Notes under the pieces: generated by a model
What the model saw: only the letters and a program-made list of their open reading frames with translations
Told to the model about the DNA's origin: nothing
Databases searched by the model: none
In this document: positions 19,026 through 30,832 of the stretch, one piece after another
Numbering within the stretch: the stretch's first letter is position 1
Layout: the number at the start of each line of letters is the position of its first letter
Made by a program: the position numbers and the translations under genes
NCBI GenBank assembly: GCA_030726915.1
Contig: JANRCR010000015.1
Span: 1 to 42,033, forward strand
Direction of reading: 5' to 3'
DNA length: 42,033 nucleotides
DNA from: Candidatus Nanopelagicales bacterium
Lineage (GTDB): Bacteria; Actinomycetota; Actinomycetes; S36-B12

Positions 19026-19097
19026 GTACATGCGCATCCCGACTGCGGCGGATGAGCGTCTCGGCCCCATGTGGCCGGTTCACCCAAGGAGTTACCC

Positions 19098-21299
19098 GTG
19101 GAGGGTTCTGTCACCACTGCCGAGGCCGTTCTAGACAACGGCGCCTTCGGCACTCGCACCATTCGATTCGAGACTGGGCGTCTGGCCCGTCAGGCCGGCG
19201 GAAGCGTCGCGGCCTACCTCGATGAGGACACCATGCTCCTCAGCACCACAACGGCATCCAAGCAGCCGAAGGAGCATTTTGACTTCTTCCCGCTGACGGT
19301 GGACGTCGAGGAGCGGATGTACGCCGCGGGACGCATCCCCGGCTCTTTCTTTCGTCGTGAGGGTCGGCCATCCGAGGATGCAATCCTCACCTGCCGCCTG
19401 ATCGATCGCCCACTTCGTCCCTCGTTTATCAAGGGTCTGCGCAATGAGGTGCAGGTTGTTGTGACCATCCTCGCGCTCAACCCGGACGTGCTCTACGACG
19501 TATTGGCCATAAACGCGGCATCCGCGTCCACGATGCTGTCGGGCCTGCCCTTCTCCGGCCCCATCGGCGGTGTACGCGTGGCACTCATCGACGGTCAATG
19601 GGTGGCGTTCCCGCGTCATTCAGACCTCGAGCGAGCGGTCTTTGACATGGTCGTCGCCGGCCGCGTCGTCGACAATGATGTCGCCATCATGATGGTCGAG
19701 GCGGAGGCCACCGATGCCACGATCGATCTCGTGGCCGGGGGTGCGACCGCACCGACCGAGGATGTTGTGGCCCAGGGCTTGGAGGCCGCCAAGGGCTTTA
19801 TCCGGACGCTATGTGAGGCTCAGCAGGGCCTCCAGACAGCCGCCAAGCCGATCGGCACCTTCCCGGTGTTTCCCGAGTACGGCGAGGATGTCTACGCCGC
19901 GGTGGATGCCGCTGCCGCCGACCGCGTCGCGAAGGCACTCACCATCGTGGGCAAGGCGGAGCGCGAGGATGCTCTCGACGCCATCAAGGCCGATGTGGTG
20001 TCCAGCCTGTCCGGTCAGCTTGAGGGCCGGGACAAGGAGATCAGCGCCGCACTGCGCAGTGTCACCAAAAACGGTGTGCGTGAGCGTGTGTTGCGCGACA
20101 AGGTCCGGATCGATGGCCGTGGTCCGCGTGATATCCGCGTGCTCGCGGCCGAGGTGGATGTCCTTCCTCGTGTTCACGGCTCCGCCATCTTTGAGCGGGG
20201 TGAGACGCAGATCATGGGGGTCACCACCCTCAACATGCTGCGGATGGAGCAGCAGCTCGACACGTTGGCACCGGAAAGCCGCAAGCGCTTCATGCACAAC
20301 TACAACTTCCCGCCCTACTCCACCGGTGAGACCGGTCGCGTGGGTTCGCCAAAGCGCCGGGAGATTGGTCACGGTGCCCTCGCCGAGCGTGCCCTCGTGC
20401 CCGTCCTGCCGACGCGCGAGGAGTTCCCCTACGCGATCCGGCAGGTTTCGGAGGCACTCGGCTCCAATGGATCGACATCCATGGGCTCGGTGTGTGCCAG
20501 CACGATGTCGCTCATGAGCGCAGGGGTGCCCCTGCGGGCGCCGGTTGCAGGCATCGCGATGGGCTTGATCAGCGGGGTTATTGACGGCACCACCGAATAC
20601 GTGGCCATCACGGACATCCTCGGGGCGGAAGACGCCTTCGGCGACATGGACTTCAAGGTGGCGGGCACGGGTGACTTCATCACGGCACTGCAACTGGATA
20701 CCAAGCTCGACGGTATCCCCGCCTCGGTGCTTGCGAGCGCGCTCGATCAGGCACGCGAAGCACGCCTGACGATTCTCGATGTCATGGGTGAGGCCATTGA
20801 TCGACCTGGTGAGATGTCGATGTACGCGCCCCGCATCATCTCCGTGAAGATCCCGGTCGACAAGATCGGTGAGGTGATCGGGCCGAAGGGCAAGATCATC
20901 AATCAGATTCAGGAAGACACCGGGGCCGACATCACCATCGAGGATGACGGGACGATCTACATCGGTGCTTCCGATGGCACGGCAGCCGAGGCTGCTCGGT
21001 CCAGGATCAATGCCATTGCCAATCCGACCATGCCCGAGGTGGGCGAGCGCTACCTGGGCACGGTGGTCAAGACCACGACCTTCGGTGCGTTCATCTCGCT
21101 CGTCCCCGGCCGTGATGGTCTGCTGCACATCTCCGAGGTCAAGAAGTTGGCCCCGGGCAAGAAGCGACTGGATAACGTCGAAGAGGTACTCAAGGTCGGC
21201 GACAAAGTCCAGGTCGAGATCAAAGAGGTCGACCCACGCGGCAAGTTGTCACTCGTCCCCGTCGTAGAGGGTGGCGACACCGAGCCGGCCGCCGAATAG
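19098..21299 (+). CDS. pnp: Polyribonucleotide nucleotidyltransferase
   Basis: AAGGAG 6 nt before GTG 19098; [29 protein letters not shown] ([26 protein letters not shown]) and S1 domains. Confidence 0.97.
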   Translation: MEGSVTTAEAVLDNGAFGTRTIRFETGRLARQAGGSVAAYLDEDTMLLSTTTASKQPKEHFDFFPLTVDVEERMYAAGRIPGSFFRREGRPSEDAILTCRLIDRPLRPSFIKGLRNEVQVVVTILALNPDVLYDVLAINAASASTMLSGLPFSGPIGGVRVALIDGQWVAFPRHSDLERAVFDMVVAGRVVDNDVAIMMVEAEATDATIDLVAGGATAPTEDVVAQGLEAAKGFIRTLCEAQQGLQTAAKPIGTFPVFPEYGEDVYAAVDAAAADRVAKALTIVGKAEREDALDAIKADVVSSLSGQLEGRDKEISAALRSVTKNGVRERVLRDKVRIDGRGPRDIRVLAAEVDVLPRVHGSAIFERGETQIMGVTTLNMLRMEQQLDTLAPESRKRFMHNYNFPPYSTGETGRVGSPKRREIGHGALAERALVPVLPTREEFPYAIRQVSEALGSNGSTSMGSVCASTMSLMSAGVPLRAPVAGIAMGLISGVIDGTTEYVAITDILGAEDAFGDMDFKVAGTGDFITALQLDTKLDGIPASVLASALDQAREARLTILDVMGEAIDRPGEMSMYAPRIISVKIPVDKIGEVIGPKGKIINQIQEDTGADITIEDDGTIYIGASDGTAAEAARSRINAIANPTMPEVGERYLGTVVKTTTFGAFISLVPGRDGLLHISEVKKLAPGKKRLDNVEEVLKVGDKVQVEIKEVDPRGKLSLVPVVEGGDTEPAAE

Positions 21300-21328
21300 T
21301 CGTCTGACTAACGCAGCCGGCACTCGAT

Positions 21329-22636
21329 ATGTCCGCACGCAGGGCCCTGACGAGCACCCTCCTTGAGGGTGCCGACGGGGCCCTCGTGCGTCGGACCACG
21401 CTGCCCAACGGTCTGCGCATCGTCACCGAGGCCGTCCCGGGCATGCGATCCGTGTCGTTTGGGGCCTGGATCGGCGTGGGGTCACGTGACGAATCACCGA
21501 GGCAAACGGGGGCGGCGCACTTCCTCGAGCATCTGCTTTTCAAAGGCACGCGCACGCGTTCGGCATGGGAGATCACCGCACCGGTGGAGGCCGTGGGTGG
21601 TGAGATGAATGCCTTCACGGGCAAGGAGTACACCTGCTTCTATGCCCGTGTCCTTGACGATGACACCGACCTGGCGATCGAGACCGTCTGCGACGTGGTC
21701 CTCAACGGCAGACTCGATGCATCGGATATCGAGGGTGAGCGTGAAGTCATTCTCGAAGAGATCGCGATGAACGACGACGACCCCAGCGATGTTGTCCACG
21801 ATGTCTTCATGCAGACGTACTACGGAGTGGGCCCGCTGGGCCGTCCCATCCTGGGTACTCAAGAGTCCCTCGAGGCACTGTCACCCCAGGCCATTCGTGG
21901 CTTCTACCGCCGGCACTACGTCCCCTCCGCCATGGTCGTGGCGGCAGCCGGGGCGGTGGACCACGATCATGTTGTTGAGCAGGTGCGCCATGCGAGCGCT
22001 GCCGTCGCAGCGGGCCCGGCGGAGCCGAGGAGTCGTCGATTGGCGCGTCGTGCCCCGTCAACCCCGGGTCGGGGCATGCGCGGCATCGTGCATCGACCAT
22101 CCGAACAGGCGCATGTTGTGCTGGGACTGGGGGGTGTTCATCGCACGGATGAGCGTCGCTTCGCGCTGGGTGTGCTCAATGCCGCTCTCGGTGGAGGCAT
22201 GTCGAGTCGCCTCTTTCAGGGGGTGCGCGAAGAGCGCGGGCTTGCCTATTCCGTCTTCTCCTTTGTGTCGAGTTTTGCCGACACGGGATACACGGGTGTC
22301 TACGTCGGATGTCTGCCCGACAAGCTGCCCGAGGTCCTGGCTGTCAGCCGCGACATCATCACCGATGTCGCCCAGCATGGGCTGTCGGAGGATGAGGTGC
22401 GTCGCGGCAAGGGACAGTTGCGCGGCAGTGTCGTACTCGGCCAGGAGGACGCAGGCTCGCGCATGAGCCGCATCGCAAAGGGCGAGATGCTCTACGGCGA
22501 AATCCCCTCCATTGACAACATCGTCGAGCGCATCGATGCCGTAACGCAGATCGATGTCGCAACATTGGCAGCCGACATCCTCCGTGAGGATCCGACGTAC
22601 GCAGCGATCGGGCCCTTCGATGAGCTGCCCGCCTGA
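21329..22636 (+). CDS. M16 family zinc metallopeptidase
   Basis: HXXEH motif GAAHFLEHLLFKGT, directly after pnp; GGGMSSRLFQGVREERGLAYSVFSF. Confidence 0.92.
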   Translation: MSARRALTSTLLEGADGALVRRTTLPNGLRIVTEAVPGMRSVSFGAWIGVGSRDESPRQTGAAHFLEHLLFKGTRTRSAWEITAPVEAVGGEMNAFTGKEYTCFYARVLDDDTDLAIETVCDVVLNGRLDASDIEGEREVILEEIAMNDDDPSDVVHDVFMQTYYGVGPLGRPILGTQESLEALSPQAIRGFYRRHYVPSAMVVAAAGAVDHDHVVEQVRHASAAVAAGPAEPRSRRLARRAPSTPGRGMRGIVHRPSEQAHVVLGLGGVHRTDERRFALGVLNAALGGGMSSRLFQGVREERGLAYSVFSFVSSFADTGYTGVYVGCLPDKLPEVLAVSRDIITDVAQHGLSEDEVRRGKGQLRGSVVLGQEDAGSRMSRIAKGEMLYGEIPSIDNIVERIDAVTQIDVATLAADILREDPTYAAIGPFDELPA

Positions 22637-22648
22637 GTGCGGGATCCG

Positions 22649-24172
22649 CTAGTACTTCTGAATGGTCTGACCCTCAGCGAAGGGGCCGCGCCGGGATGAC
22701 CTGACGAGCGCAGCGGCATCCTCGGCCAGCAGGACGCCTGCCTCGACGTCGGCCTGTGCGGCGATGCGCACCCGGTTGGTGTACTCCTCGCCCGTCGGGT
22801 ACAGCCGGGAGATCATCGGTCTGCTGAGCGGCTTCTGCCAACCGGTGAGATTGCAGAAGAGTCCCCCTGTGCTCTCCGGACCGTAGACCGCCACGGGGAC
22901 GTCCATGCGTGACAATCGAAGCCCTCCGCGGGCATTGCCTCGGCTATCGCGTGCCACATCCGCGTCCACCCGGGAAATCCGCTTCACGCTCGTGGGCGCC
23001 GCGCCCGTCTCGTGCCAAACGGCCAGTGCCTCGGTGGCGCTGTGCCACGCGAAGCGCATGGGGAAGTCATTGATGCCCATCGGTGCGGTCCAATCGCACG
23101 CGGGGGAGAAGGGCAAGCCGTAGTCCCGATCGAGGACGTTGAGGGCCTGGAGGGCGCCATGGCGATCGTTGTGCGCGGACCCGGCCACCTCCCAGAGGCG
23201 GAAGCGATCCTCCGGCGTGTCGGCGTCGGGGCGCCAGAGCGCCTCATCCCCACCGTCGCGCGCTCCGATGGGGTCTGATTCGGTTTGGAGATTGAGCACG
23301 GGGGTCCCGCCACCACCGAGGCGCCGCTGAGCCAGGGACGTGCTCGTCGAGGGCGCCACCCCGGCCACGGGAGCGGCGTACTGCAGGTTGGTGGCGCGAG
23401 TGCCACGGTAGGCGACGAGGAAGCCGTCAAAGACCTGATGGCGTGGATGGATCGCGTTGACGTAGGTGACGGCATACCCGGCCATCTGGGATTGCCCCGT
23501 GAGGTAGGTCGAGGTGACCTCATAGTTTGCGAGGGGGCTCGTCGGCCCACCCCGAGCCACGAGCGCACCAATCTGCGAGGTGAGGTCCCAGGCGATCGAG
23601 GGGTCCCGGGAGCCGACGACGGGGTCCGCTGAGGCGACGGGCGTCCTGAGATTGAGGCCGAGGCCGGTGTAGCGAGCAGGCTGGCGCTTGAAGGCCTGGA
23701 GCGCATTGATGCCGGTCTGCTGCACGGTGATGCCGACATAGGCCCAGCCGTCCCGCATGAGGTAGTCGTGGCCCTGCTGCCAGGCGATATCCAGATCGAC
23801 CAGTGCTGTGGTGTTCATCATCTCGACGAGGACCCGGCCATTGAAGTCGGCGGGATTCTTGGGCGCGCGCACAATCATGCGGCTGCGGTATGTCCCGGTG
23901 GGCGCGGGAGTCACGGTGGTATTCGTTGACTCACCCACATAGGCGTAGACATGGGGATCGGTGACGTCCACGGTGTACTCACGCTCGACGTAGCCTCGCG
24001 GTGCCAACCTCTGCAGGGCACCGGTGAAGATCGTGCTCCCGGGAATGGCCTTGATTGTGGGCAGGGGCACGGTCTCTCGCGGATCCACCGCTGCGGCGGG
24101 AGTGATTGTGGGGACGAGGGCCGCCGCGAGAGCCATGGCGGCCGAGACGGCGAGCAGTGGGGTGCGACGCAT
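22649..24172 (-). CDS. Secreted alpha/beta-hydrolase-domain protein
   Basis: MRRTPLLAVSAAMALAAALVPTITPAAAV signal peptide; YVNAIHPRHQVFDGFLVAYRGTRATNLQ...GTPVLNLQTESDP; TGQSQMAG nucleophile-elbow-like. Confidence 0.7.
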   Translation of the reverse strand: MRRTPLLAVSAAMALAAALVPTITPAAAVDPRETVPLPTIKAIPGSTIFTGALQRLAPRGYVEREYTVDVTDPHVYAYVGESTNTTVTPAPTGTYRSRMIVRAPKNPADFNGRVLVEMMNTTALVDLDIAWQQGHDYLMRDGWAYVGITVQQTGINALQAFKRQPARYTGLGLNLRTPVASADPVVGSRDPSIAWDLTSQIGALVARGGPTSPLANYEVTSTYLTGQSQMAGYAVTYVNAIHPRHQVFDGFLVAYRGTRATNLQYAAPVAGVAPSTSTSLAQRRLGGGGTPVLNLQTESDPIGARDGGDEALWRPDADTPEDRFRLWEVAGSAHNDRHGALQALNVLDRDYGLPFSPACDWTAPMGINDFPMRFAWHSATEALAVWHETGAAPTSVKRISRVDADVARDSRGNARGGLRLSRMDVPVAVYGPESTGGLFCNLTGWQKPLSRPMISRLYPTGEEYTNRVRIAAQADVEAGVLLAEDAAALVRSSRRGPFAEGQTIQKY

Positions 24173-24232
24173 CGCACCATGATCGTGCCCCGGGGGCCGC
24201 GATGCACGCCGACTGCCCAATCTGGCCCGGCG

Positions 24233-25437
<1,205 letters not shown>

Positions 25438-25468
25438 GACGCCCGAAGAGTAGTCCGCGAGGCGTCGG

Positions 25469-26005
25469 TTATCGCGTCTCCGCCCACCATGTGAAGAGGC
25501 GATCCCTTGCTGCATCCCACGCCTCCGGTCGCAGCCACAGATCAGGTGACCTGGACTCGACGTGTGTTCCCACGACGCGAGTGGAGGTGTCCAGGACGAC
25601 GCGCTCACCGCCCGCGGGCAGGGGGAGCCCGAGGATGCGGGACCGGCCATCGACGCGAACAGCGATCACCTGATCCCATGGGACAACCTCGGTGATCAGC
25701 ACGCCCGAGACCTTGATCCCCCGATCACAGACGTAGGTGCCCGCGACCCAGGCACGGGCCAGGAGCGCGACCAGGGGCAGCGCCACGACGAGGGTGAGCA
25801 CGACGGTGAGGATCCCGGGTGAGACCAGCGCCGCGGAGACTGCTGCGGCGAGGACTGTCGTGACAAGCACGGTGAAGGCGATGAGGAAACACCAGCGCCA
25901 GGGTCCCCTTGAGCAGACCCGAATCCACCTCACCTGCTCGGCGTCATCATCGACGGGGCCGGGGGGAGGTGCGGGCCACAGGAACCAAAAGACGGGGCGC
26001 CTCAC
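25469..26005 (-). CDS. PH-domain-like membrane protein
   Basis: GTG 26005 in a GTGA overlap with the upstream gene; two hydrophobic helices then TYVCDRGIKVSGVLITEVVPWDQVIAVRV. Confidence 0.65.
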   Translation of the reverse strand: MRRPVFWFLWPAPPPGPVDDDAEQVRWIRVCSRGPWRWCFLIAFTVLVTTVLAAAVSAALVSPGILTVVLTLVVALPLVALLARAWVAGTYVCDRGIKVSGVLITEVVPWDQVIAVRVDGRSRILGLPLPAGGERVVLDTSTRVVGTHVESRSPDLWLRPEAWDAARDRLFTWWAETR

Positions 26006-26313
26006 GGCAACCACCCCAGGGCGCGACCACCGGCGGCGACACCAGCGGCCACGAGGACCACGACGAGGAAGGGTGCGCGCAGGATCAGGGCGATGACTGC
26101 GGCGAGCAGTCCGGCGACGCGGGCGTCGATCGTGACTGCTGCGCCATCGGCCACCGTTTGCACACCCACGAGGGCGGCGAGCAGAGCAACGGGGATGAAG
26201 ACGGTCACCCGCTGCATTGCCGGTGCCGTGAGCAGGCGGTCGGGCAGCGTATATCCCGCGACCTTGAGTAGGTAACAGGCGAGGGACCCGGCGATAACGG
26301 CAGTCCAGATCAT
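26002..26313 (-). CDS. azlD: AzlD-type branched-chain amino acid transport protein
   Basis: 104-aa hydrophobic protein starting MIWTAVIAGSLACYLLKVAGY, adjacent to azlC. Confidence 0.8.
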   Translation of the reverse strand: MIWTAVIAGSLACYLLKVAGYTLPDRLLTAPAMQRVTVFIPVALLAALVGVQTVADGAAVTIDARVAGLLAAVIALILRAPFLVVVLVAAGVAAGGRALGWLP

Positions 26314-26993
26314 GCGTCGCTCTCCCGTCGGGAGAGAACGATGCCGCACGCCACTCCGATCGCACCTGCCAGCAGCACGGGGGTGCCAGCCGGCAGGACC
26401 GCGGTCAGGGCAACCCCGGCGACGACGGATACGGCAGCAACCGTGCGCATGATGGTCGTGGTGAGCCGCGGCCAGAGCAGTGCAAGGAACGCCGCGGGGA
26501 TGGCGGCATCGAGTCCATAGGTGCCGGGATCACCGATGAGGCCCGCCCCCAGGGCGCCGAGGAGGGTGCCGAGGTTCCACAGGATGAAGATGGCCAGTCC
26601 TGTCGACCAGAAGGCGAGTCTGGCATCCCGTGGGTTGCCCTCATGTCGCACCGCCATGGCGGTGGACTCGTCGATGGTCACCTGTGCGGTCGGGAGGCGA
26701 CGCCATCCGCGCATGCCGAGGAGGGGGGCCATATGCAGTCCGTAGAAGCCGTTGCGGGTGCCGAGGAGTGCGGCCGTTGCCACGGCGACGAATGCTCCAC
26801 CCCCTGCCGCGAGCACGCCGACGAGGGCAAACTGCGAGGCGCCCGTGAACATCAGAACGGATAGCGCCTGGGTTTGCAGAACGGTGAGACCGCTGGCGAC
26901 AGAGATCGCACCGAAGGAGATGGCGTAGGCACCAGCGGCCAGGCCGACACCGAGTGCGTCTGCGAGGATCGCGCGCCGTTGGTCCATTGTCAT
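26310..26993 (-). CDS. azlC: AzlC-type branched-chain amino acid permease
   Basis: GLAAGAYAISFGAISVASGLTVLQTQALSVLMFTGASQFALVGV; alternative start 26987. Confidence 0.85.
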   Translation of the reverse strand: MTMDQRRAILADALGVGLAAGAYAISFGAISVASGLTVLQTQALSVLMFTGASQFALVGVLAAGGGAFVAVATAALLGTRNGFYGLHMAPLLGMRGWRRLPTAQVTIDESTAMAVRHEGNPRDARLAFWSTGLAIFILWNLGTLLGALGAGLIGDPGTYGLDAAIPAAFLALLWPRLTTTIMRTVAAVSVVAGVALTAVLPAGTPVLLAGAIGVACGIVLSRRESDA

Positions 26994-27003
26994 TGAGCCG
27001 GCA

Positions 27004-28530
27004 TCATCGGCAGGACTCGACGATCTCGGCCACCCGTGGTCCTGCACGCTCAAGGTGCGCGGGTACGAGCGCAATGCGCGTTCGTCGTTCCACGACATCC
27101 TCCACATCCCGCGCGCCCTCGCAGCGCACAGCATGGACAATCTCGACGCCGAGGGTCGGCACACCGGATGCCACCGGCTCCGTCAGGGCCCGGTCACCCG
27201 CGGCGTGGGCAAGGACTCTCGGTGCCTCGGCGCCGTAGCGCTCGACGAGGCGGCGAGGCATACCGGCGGGCACGGGAGTGCGGCGTGACTGTGCACCGAC
27301 AAGTGGCAGGGATGTCGTCACGCTGGGGATGCCGAGCCCCAGGGCGTTGACGGCGTCCTCGGCCATGCGCCGGTACGTCGTCAACTTGCCGCCGGTGACG
27401 ACCACGTGACCCTCGGGTCGCCGTTCGACCAGATGCCGCCGGGAGATATCCGCCGAGGGGGCGCCGGGAGTGCTGACGAGGGGTCGCAGACCGGCGTAGG
27501 TGCCGATGACGTCCGCCATGGTCAGGGGTCTCGCGAGTGCCCTGCTGAGGTGTTCCAGGATCCACGTGACATCGCCATCCGGTGCCGTGGGCACGTCGGG
27601 CAGTGCTCCACTGACCTCGTCGTCGGTGATGCCAGCGATGACGAAGCCCTCCCGTGTGGGCAGGGCGAAGACATAGCGGCTGCGTTCTCCGGGCACCGGG
27701 ACGGTGAGGGCTGCCCGGGGATGGCCGAGGGACTCGGGGGTGAGGAGCACATGTGATCCGCGCGATGCTGTGAGATGAGTCTGCGGATCCAGCACGGACG
27801 TCCAGACACCGGTAGCCACAATGACGTTCCTGGCGTGAATGTCGATGCTGCGGCCGTGGTCATCGCGTACGCGGGCACCCGCACCGGAGACGTCCAGTGC
27901 CGGGGTCCGCGTCACGATGCGCGCACCGTAGCGCGCTGCCGTCCGTGCAACCGCCACGACCAAGCGGGCATCGTCAACGAGCTGACCATCCCAGTGGGCG
28001 GTGGCCCCCGCGACGCCGGACGGATTCAACGCCGGGATGAGCTGAAGTGCCGTGGCTGCATCGAGCGTGCGCGATCGACCCAGCGTCCCGCGTGGTGTGC
28101 GCGCGACCATCCGCAGGACATCGGCCGCGGCGAGCCCCATGCGGACGAGTGACCGCTCGCGAAGATCAGCACCCCACGGCATGACGTGAGGTAGGGGCCG
28201 GATGAGATGAGGAGCAATGCGTGACATGAGGTACCCGCGCTCTACGGCGCTCTCCCAGGCGACGGCGATGTCACCGTGGGCGAGATAGCGCAGGCCACCG
28301 TGGACCAGTTTGCTCGACCATCGCGAGGTGCCAAAAGCAAGGTCGTGGGCCTCCACGAGGGCAACATCGAGTCCTCTGCTGGCAGCATCGAGGGCAACAC
28401 CGCAGCCGGTGATGCCCCCGCCGATGACAAGCACGTCGACGACGTGACCCGCCTCCAGGTGCTCGAGGTCTCGGGCACGGCGAGCCGACGTGAGGTCGGG
28501 GCTCTCGAGGCCGATCGGTCGGTGGGGCAC
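27004..28530 (-). CDS. glpD: Glycerol-3-phosphate dehydrogenase
   Basis: VDVLVIGGGITGCGVALDAASRGLDVALVEAHDLAFGTSRWSSKLVHGGLRYL; start uncertain (28530, 28536 or 28617). Confidence 0.9.
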   Translation of the reverse strand: MPHRPIGLESPDLTSARRARDLEHLEAGHVVDVLVIGGGITGCGVALDAASRGLDVALVEAHDLAFGTSRWSSKLVHGGLRYLAHGDIAVAWESAVERGYLMSRIAPHLIRPLPHVMPWGADLRERSLVRMGLAAADVLRMVARTPRGTLGRSRTLDAATALQLIPALNPSGVAGATAHWDGQLVDDARLVVAVARTAARYGARIVTRTPALDVSGAGARVRDDHGRSIDIHARNVIVATGVWTSVLDPQTHLTASRGSHVLLTPESLGHPRAALTVPVPGERSRYVFALPTREGFVIAGITDDEVSGALPDVPTAPDGDVTWILEHLSRALARPLTMADVIGTYAGLRPLVSTPGAPSADISRRHLVERRPEGHVVVTGGKLTTYRRMAEDAVNALGLGIPSVTTSLPLVGAQSRRTPVPAGMPRRLVERYGAEAPRVLAHAAGDRALTEPVASGVPTLGVEIVHAVRCEGARDVEDVVERRTRIALVPAHLERAGPRVAEIVESCR

Positions 28531-28599
28531 CTGCACAGTCTGCCGGGTCGCCCAGCCGGCACCCGGTGGGCGTCGAGCCCCCGGTGGGAGACTGACCAC

Positions 28600-30222
28600 G
28601 TGGATGCACAGGAACACTCACTCACCCGCTGGGGATCGGCGGATGAGACACCCGCCGTGGAGGATCGTGTCCGGGACTATCTCACCCAACGCGTGGGGCT
28701 GGCCCGGCCCTGGCCGCGGGTCGATCCCCGTGCGGAGGAGGTGCCCCCCTCGCGCATGCGGGGCGATGTCGTGAGCGCACTGATCGACATCGTGGGGGCG
28801 GAGAACGTCAGCGTTGAGCCGGGTGCGCGACTTGGTGCGACCGGCGGAGCCTCCTTTGCCGATTACGCCCGTCGGCGGACCGGTGACGTGAGCGATGTTC
28901 CCGATCTCGTCGTCCGGCCGGGTCACCACGACGAGGTCGTGCGAATCCTCACGGTGCTGAGTGCTCAGGATGTGGCCGTGGTCCCGGTGGGCGGAGGCAC
29001 ATCCGTTGTCGGCGGACTGCGCATGAGCGTCCCGAGGGTGGCCCTGGTGCTGGATCGCCTCGGTGACCTGCTCGATCTTGATCCCGTGTCGGGCATTGCC
29101 ACGATCGGACCGGGTGTGACAGGACCGTGTCTGGAGGCCCTCCTGGCAGCGCGGGGCTTCACGCTGGGTCATCTTCCGCAGTCGTGGGAGCGAGCATCGA
29201 TGGGTGGGTATGCCGCCACGCGGTCAGCGGGGCAGGCATCCACCGGATACGGCCGCAGCGACGAGATGATCGAGTCGCTTGTTGTGGCAACTCCCATGGG
29301 CACGATGGATGTGGGGCGTGCACCATCCAGCGCGGCAGGTCCGGACCTGCGCGGACTGCTCATCGGCAGCGAGGGCGCTCTCGGAGTCATCACTCGGCTT
29401 CGCTTGCGCGTCCGTCGACTGCCGGACACACGGATCTACGACGCCGCGATCCTGCCTGGTTTTGCGGCGGGAGTGGCGGCCTTCCGCGATGCGGCGCAGT
29501 CGCGTGCGACCGCCGATGTCATGAGGCTCTCCGATGAGGCAGAGACCGCGACGACTCTGCTCATGTCGGGTCCGACGGGGCTCCTCGCCGCGGGTTTGGA
29601 TCGATATCTTCGGGTGCGCGGCGTAGACCGTGAGGGTGCCAGCCTGGCGATTCTGGGCTGGGAGGGCACGGACCGCGATCTCGTCACGGCTCGCCGAGCC
29701 GCGACCTGGCGCGCTTTGCGCCGCCATGGCGCGGTGTCGCTGGGGCATCGCCCGGGTGAGTCGTGGCGGCGGCATCGCTTCGCGGGGCCCTTTCTGCGAG
29801 ATGCGCTCATGGACGCGGGTTATCTCGTGGAGACCCTGGAGACGGCGACTCACTGGAATGGTTACCTCGATCTGCATGCCGATGTGAATCAAGCTCTGCA
29901 CTCCGCACTCCAGGCGCCGCCCGGCCCCTATGTGATGTCTCATCTGTCGCACGTTTACGAGACCGGTGCCTCGCTCTACACAACGGTGATAGCCGTCGCC
30001 GATCAGGCTGATCCGTTGGCCCAGTGGGCGCGCGCGAAGTCCGCAGCGACCGACGCCATCATGGAGAGCAATGCCACAGTCACACATCATCATGCGGTGG
30101 GACGCGATCATGCACCGTGGCTGGAGGCAGAGATCGGCAGTCTCGGTATCGACGTTCTCCGAGCGACGAAGCACGCTGTGGATCCGCGCGGTGTTCTCAA
30201 CCCTGGCGTCCTCGGATTGTGA
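28600..30222 (+). CDS. FAD-binding oxidoreductase, alkyl-DHAP-synthase-like
   Basis: VVRPGHHDEVVRIL...VVPVGGGTSVVGGL...GPDLRGLLIGSEGALGVIT...HLSHVYETGASLYTTV...KHAVDPRGVLNPGVL. Confidence 0.85.
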   Translation: MDAQEHSLTRWGSADETPAVEDRVRDYLTQRVGLARPWPRVDPRAEEVPPSRMRGDVVSALIDIVGAENVSVEPGARLGATGGASFADYARRRTGDVSDVPDLVVRPGHHDEVVRILTVLSAQDVAVVPVGGGTSVVGGLRMSVPRVALVLDRLGDLLDLDPVSGIATIGPGVTGPCLEALLAARGFTLGHLPQSWERASMGGYAATRSAGQASTGYGRSDEMIESLVVATPMGTMDVGRAPSSAAGPDLRGLLIGSEGALGVITRLRLRVRRLPDTRIYDAAILPGFAAGVAAFRDAAQSRATADVMRLSDEAETATTLLMSGPTGLLAAGLDRYLRVRGVDREGASLAILGWEGTDRDLVTARRAATWRALRRHGAVSLGHRPGESWRRHRFAGPFLRDALMDAGYLVETLETATHWNGYLDLHADVNQALHSALQAPPGPYVMSHLSHVYETGASLYTTVIAVADQADPLAQWARAKSAATDAIMESNATVTHHHAVGRDHAPWLEAEIGSLGIDVLRATKHAVDPRGVLNPGVLGL

Positions 30223-30226
30223 CGGG

Positions 30227-30769
30227 TCAGGGCGCCGGCTCGTCACCGATGAGCGTGACCAGACGCACCTCGCGCAGGACGGTGTCGCCAAGATCCCGAT
30301 CGCGGTACGCCGTGTCGGGTCCCCAGCCGGCCGATTGCAGGAAGAGTCGTCGGCTCTCATCCGGTAGCGGCACCCAGCAGACCGCTTCCTGGTGACCGGC
30401 AGTCACTAGATGCTCCACGCTGGCCTGCAGTAATCGGGACCCGTGGCCGCACCCCCAGTGCGCGGGATCGACCACGAGGAGGGAGATCTCCCCTGCACCC
30501 GCGCAATCGGCGTCATCCGTCGGACCCACGGCGGCGGCGCCGACGAGCACCCCCTCACCGTCGAGCGCGACCAACAGTCGATGCGGGCTCGGCTGGAGGA
30601 GAGCGCGCCCCCACTCCCAGGCAATATCGTCAGCGCTCAGGTTGTCCAGGACAGGGGGAGGAAGTACCTCCGCATAGGCCGCCCGCCAGGCAGCCACCTG
30701 CACTCGTCCCACGTCGTCGACATCGGACGTGCGGGCGAGTCTGACCGAGTCGGGGCGCATGGACGACAT
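30227..30769 (-). CDS. GNAT-family N-acetyltransferase
   Basis: VRLARTSDVDDVGRVQVAAWRAAY...ISLLVVDPAHWGCGHGSRLLQASVEHL. Confidence 0.85.
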   Translation of the reverse strand: MSSMRPDSVRLARTSDVDDVGRVQVAAWRAAYAEVLPPPVLDNLSADDIAWEWGRALLQPSPHRLLVALDGEGVLVGAAAVGPTDDADCAGAGEISLLVVDPAHWGCGHGSRLLQASVEHLVTAGHQEAVCWVPLPDESRRLFLQSAGWGPDTAYRDRDLGDTVLREVRLVTLIGDEPAP

Positions 30770-30832
30770 GCCCCCTGCCTACCACCGGATCGGAGGGGAC
30801 ACGCGGGTAGGGTCCGAGCAGAGGGAGGGTTC

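Noticed and set aside
19809-21128. 439-aa minus-strand ORF opposite pnp
   Set aside because: Pnp is unambiguous on the plus strand; the antisense frame lacks recognisable motifs.
30770-30832. Leaderless promoter for the GNAT gene (TAGGCA-N6-ATG on the minus strand)
   Set aside because: The hexamer ends in A rather than T; too weak to count with the six consistent cases.
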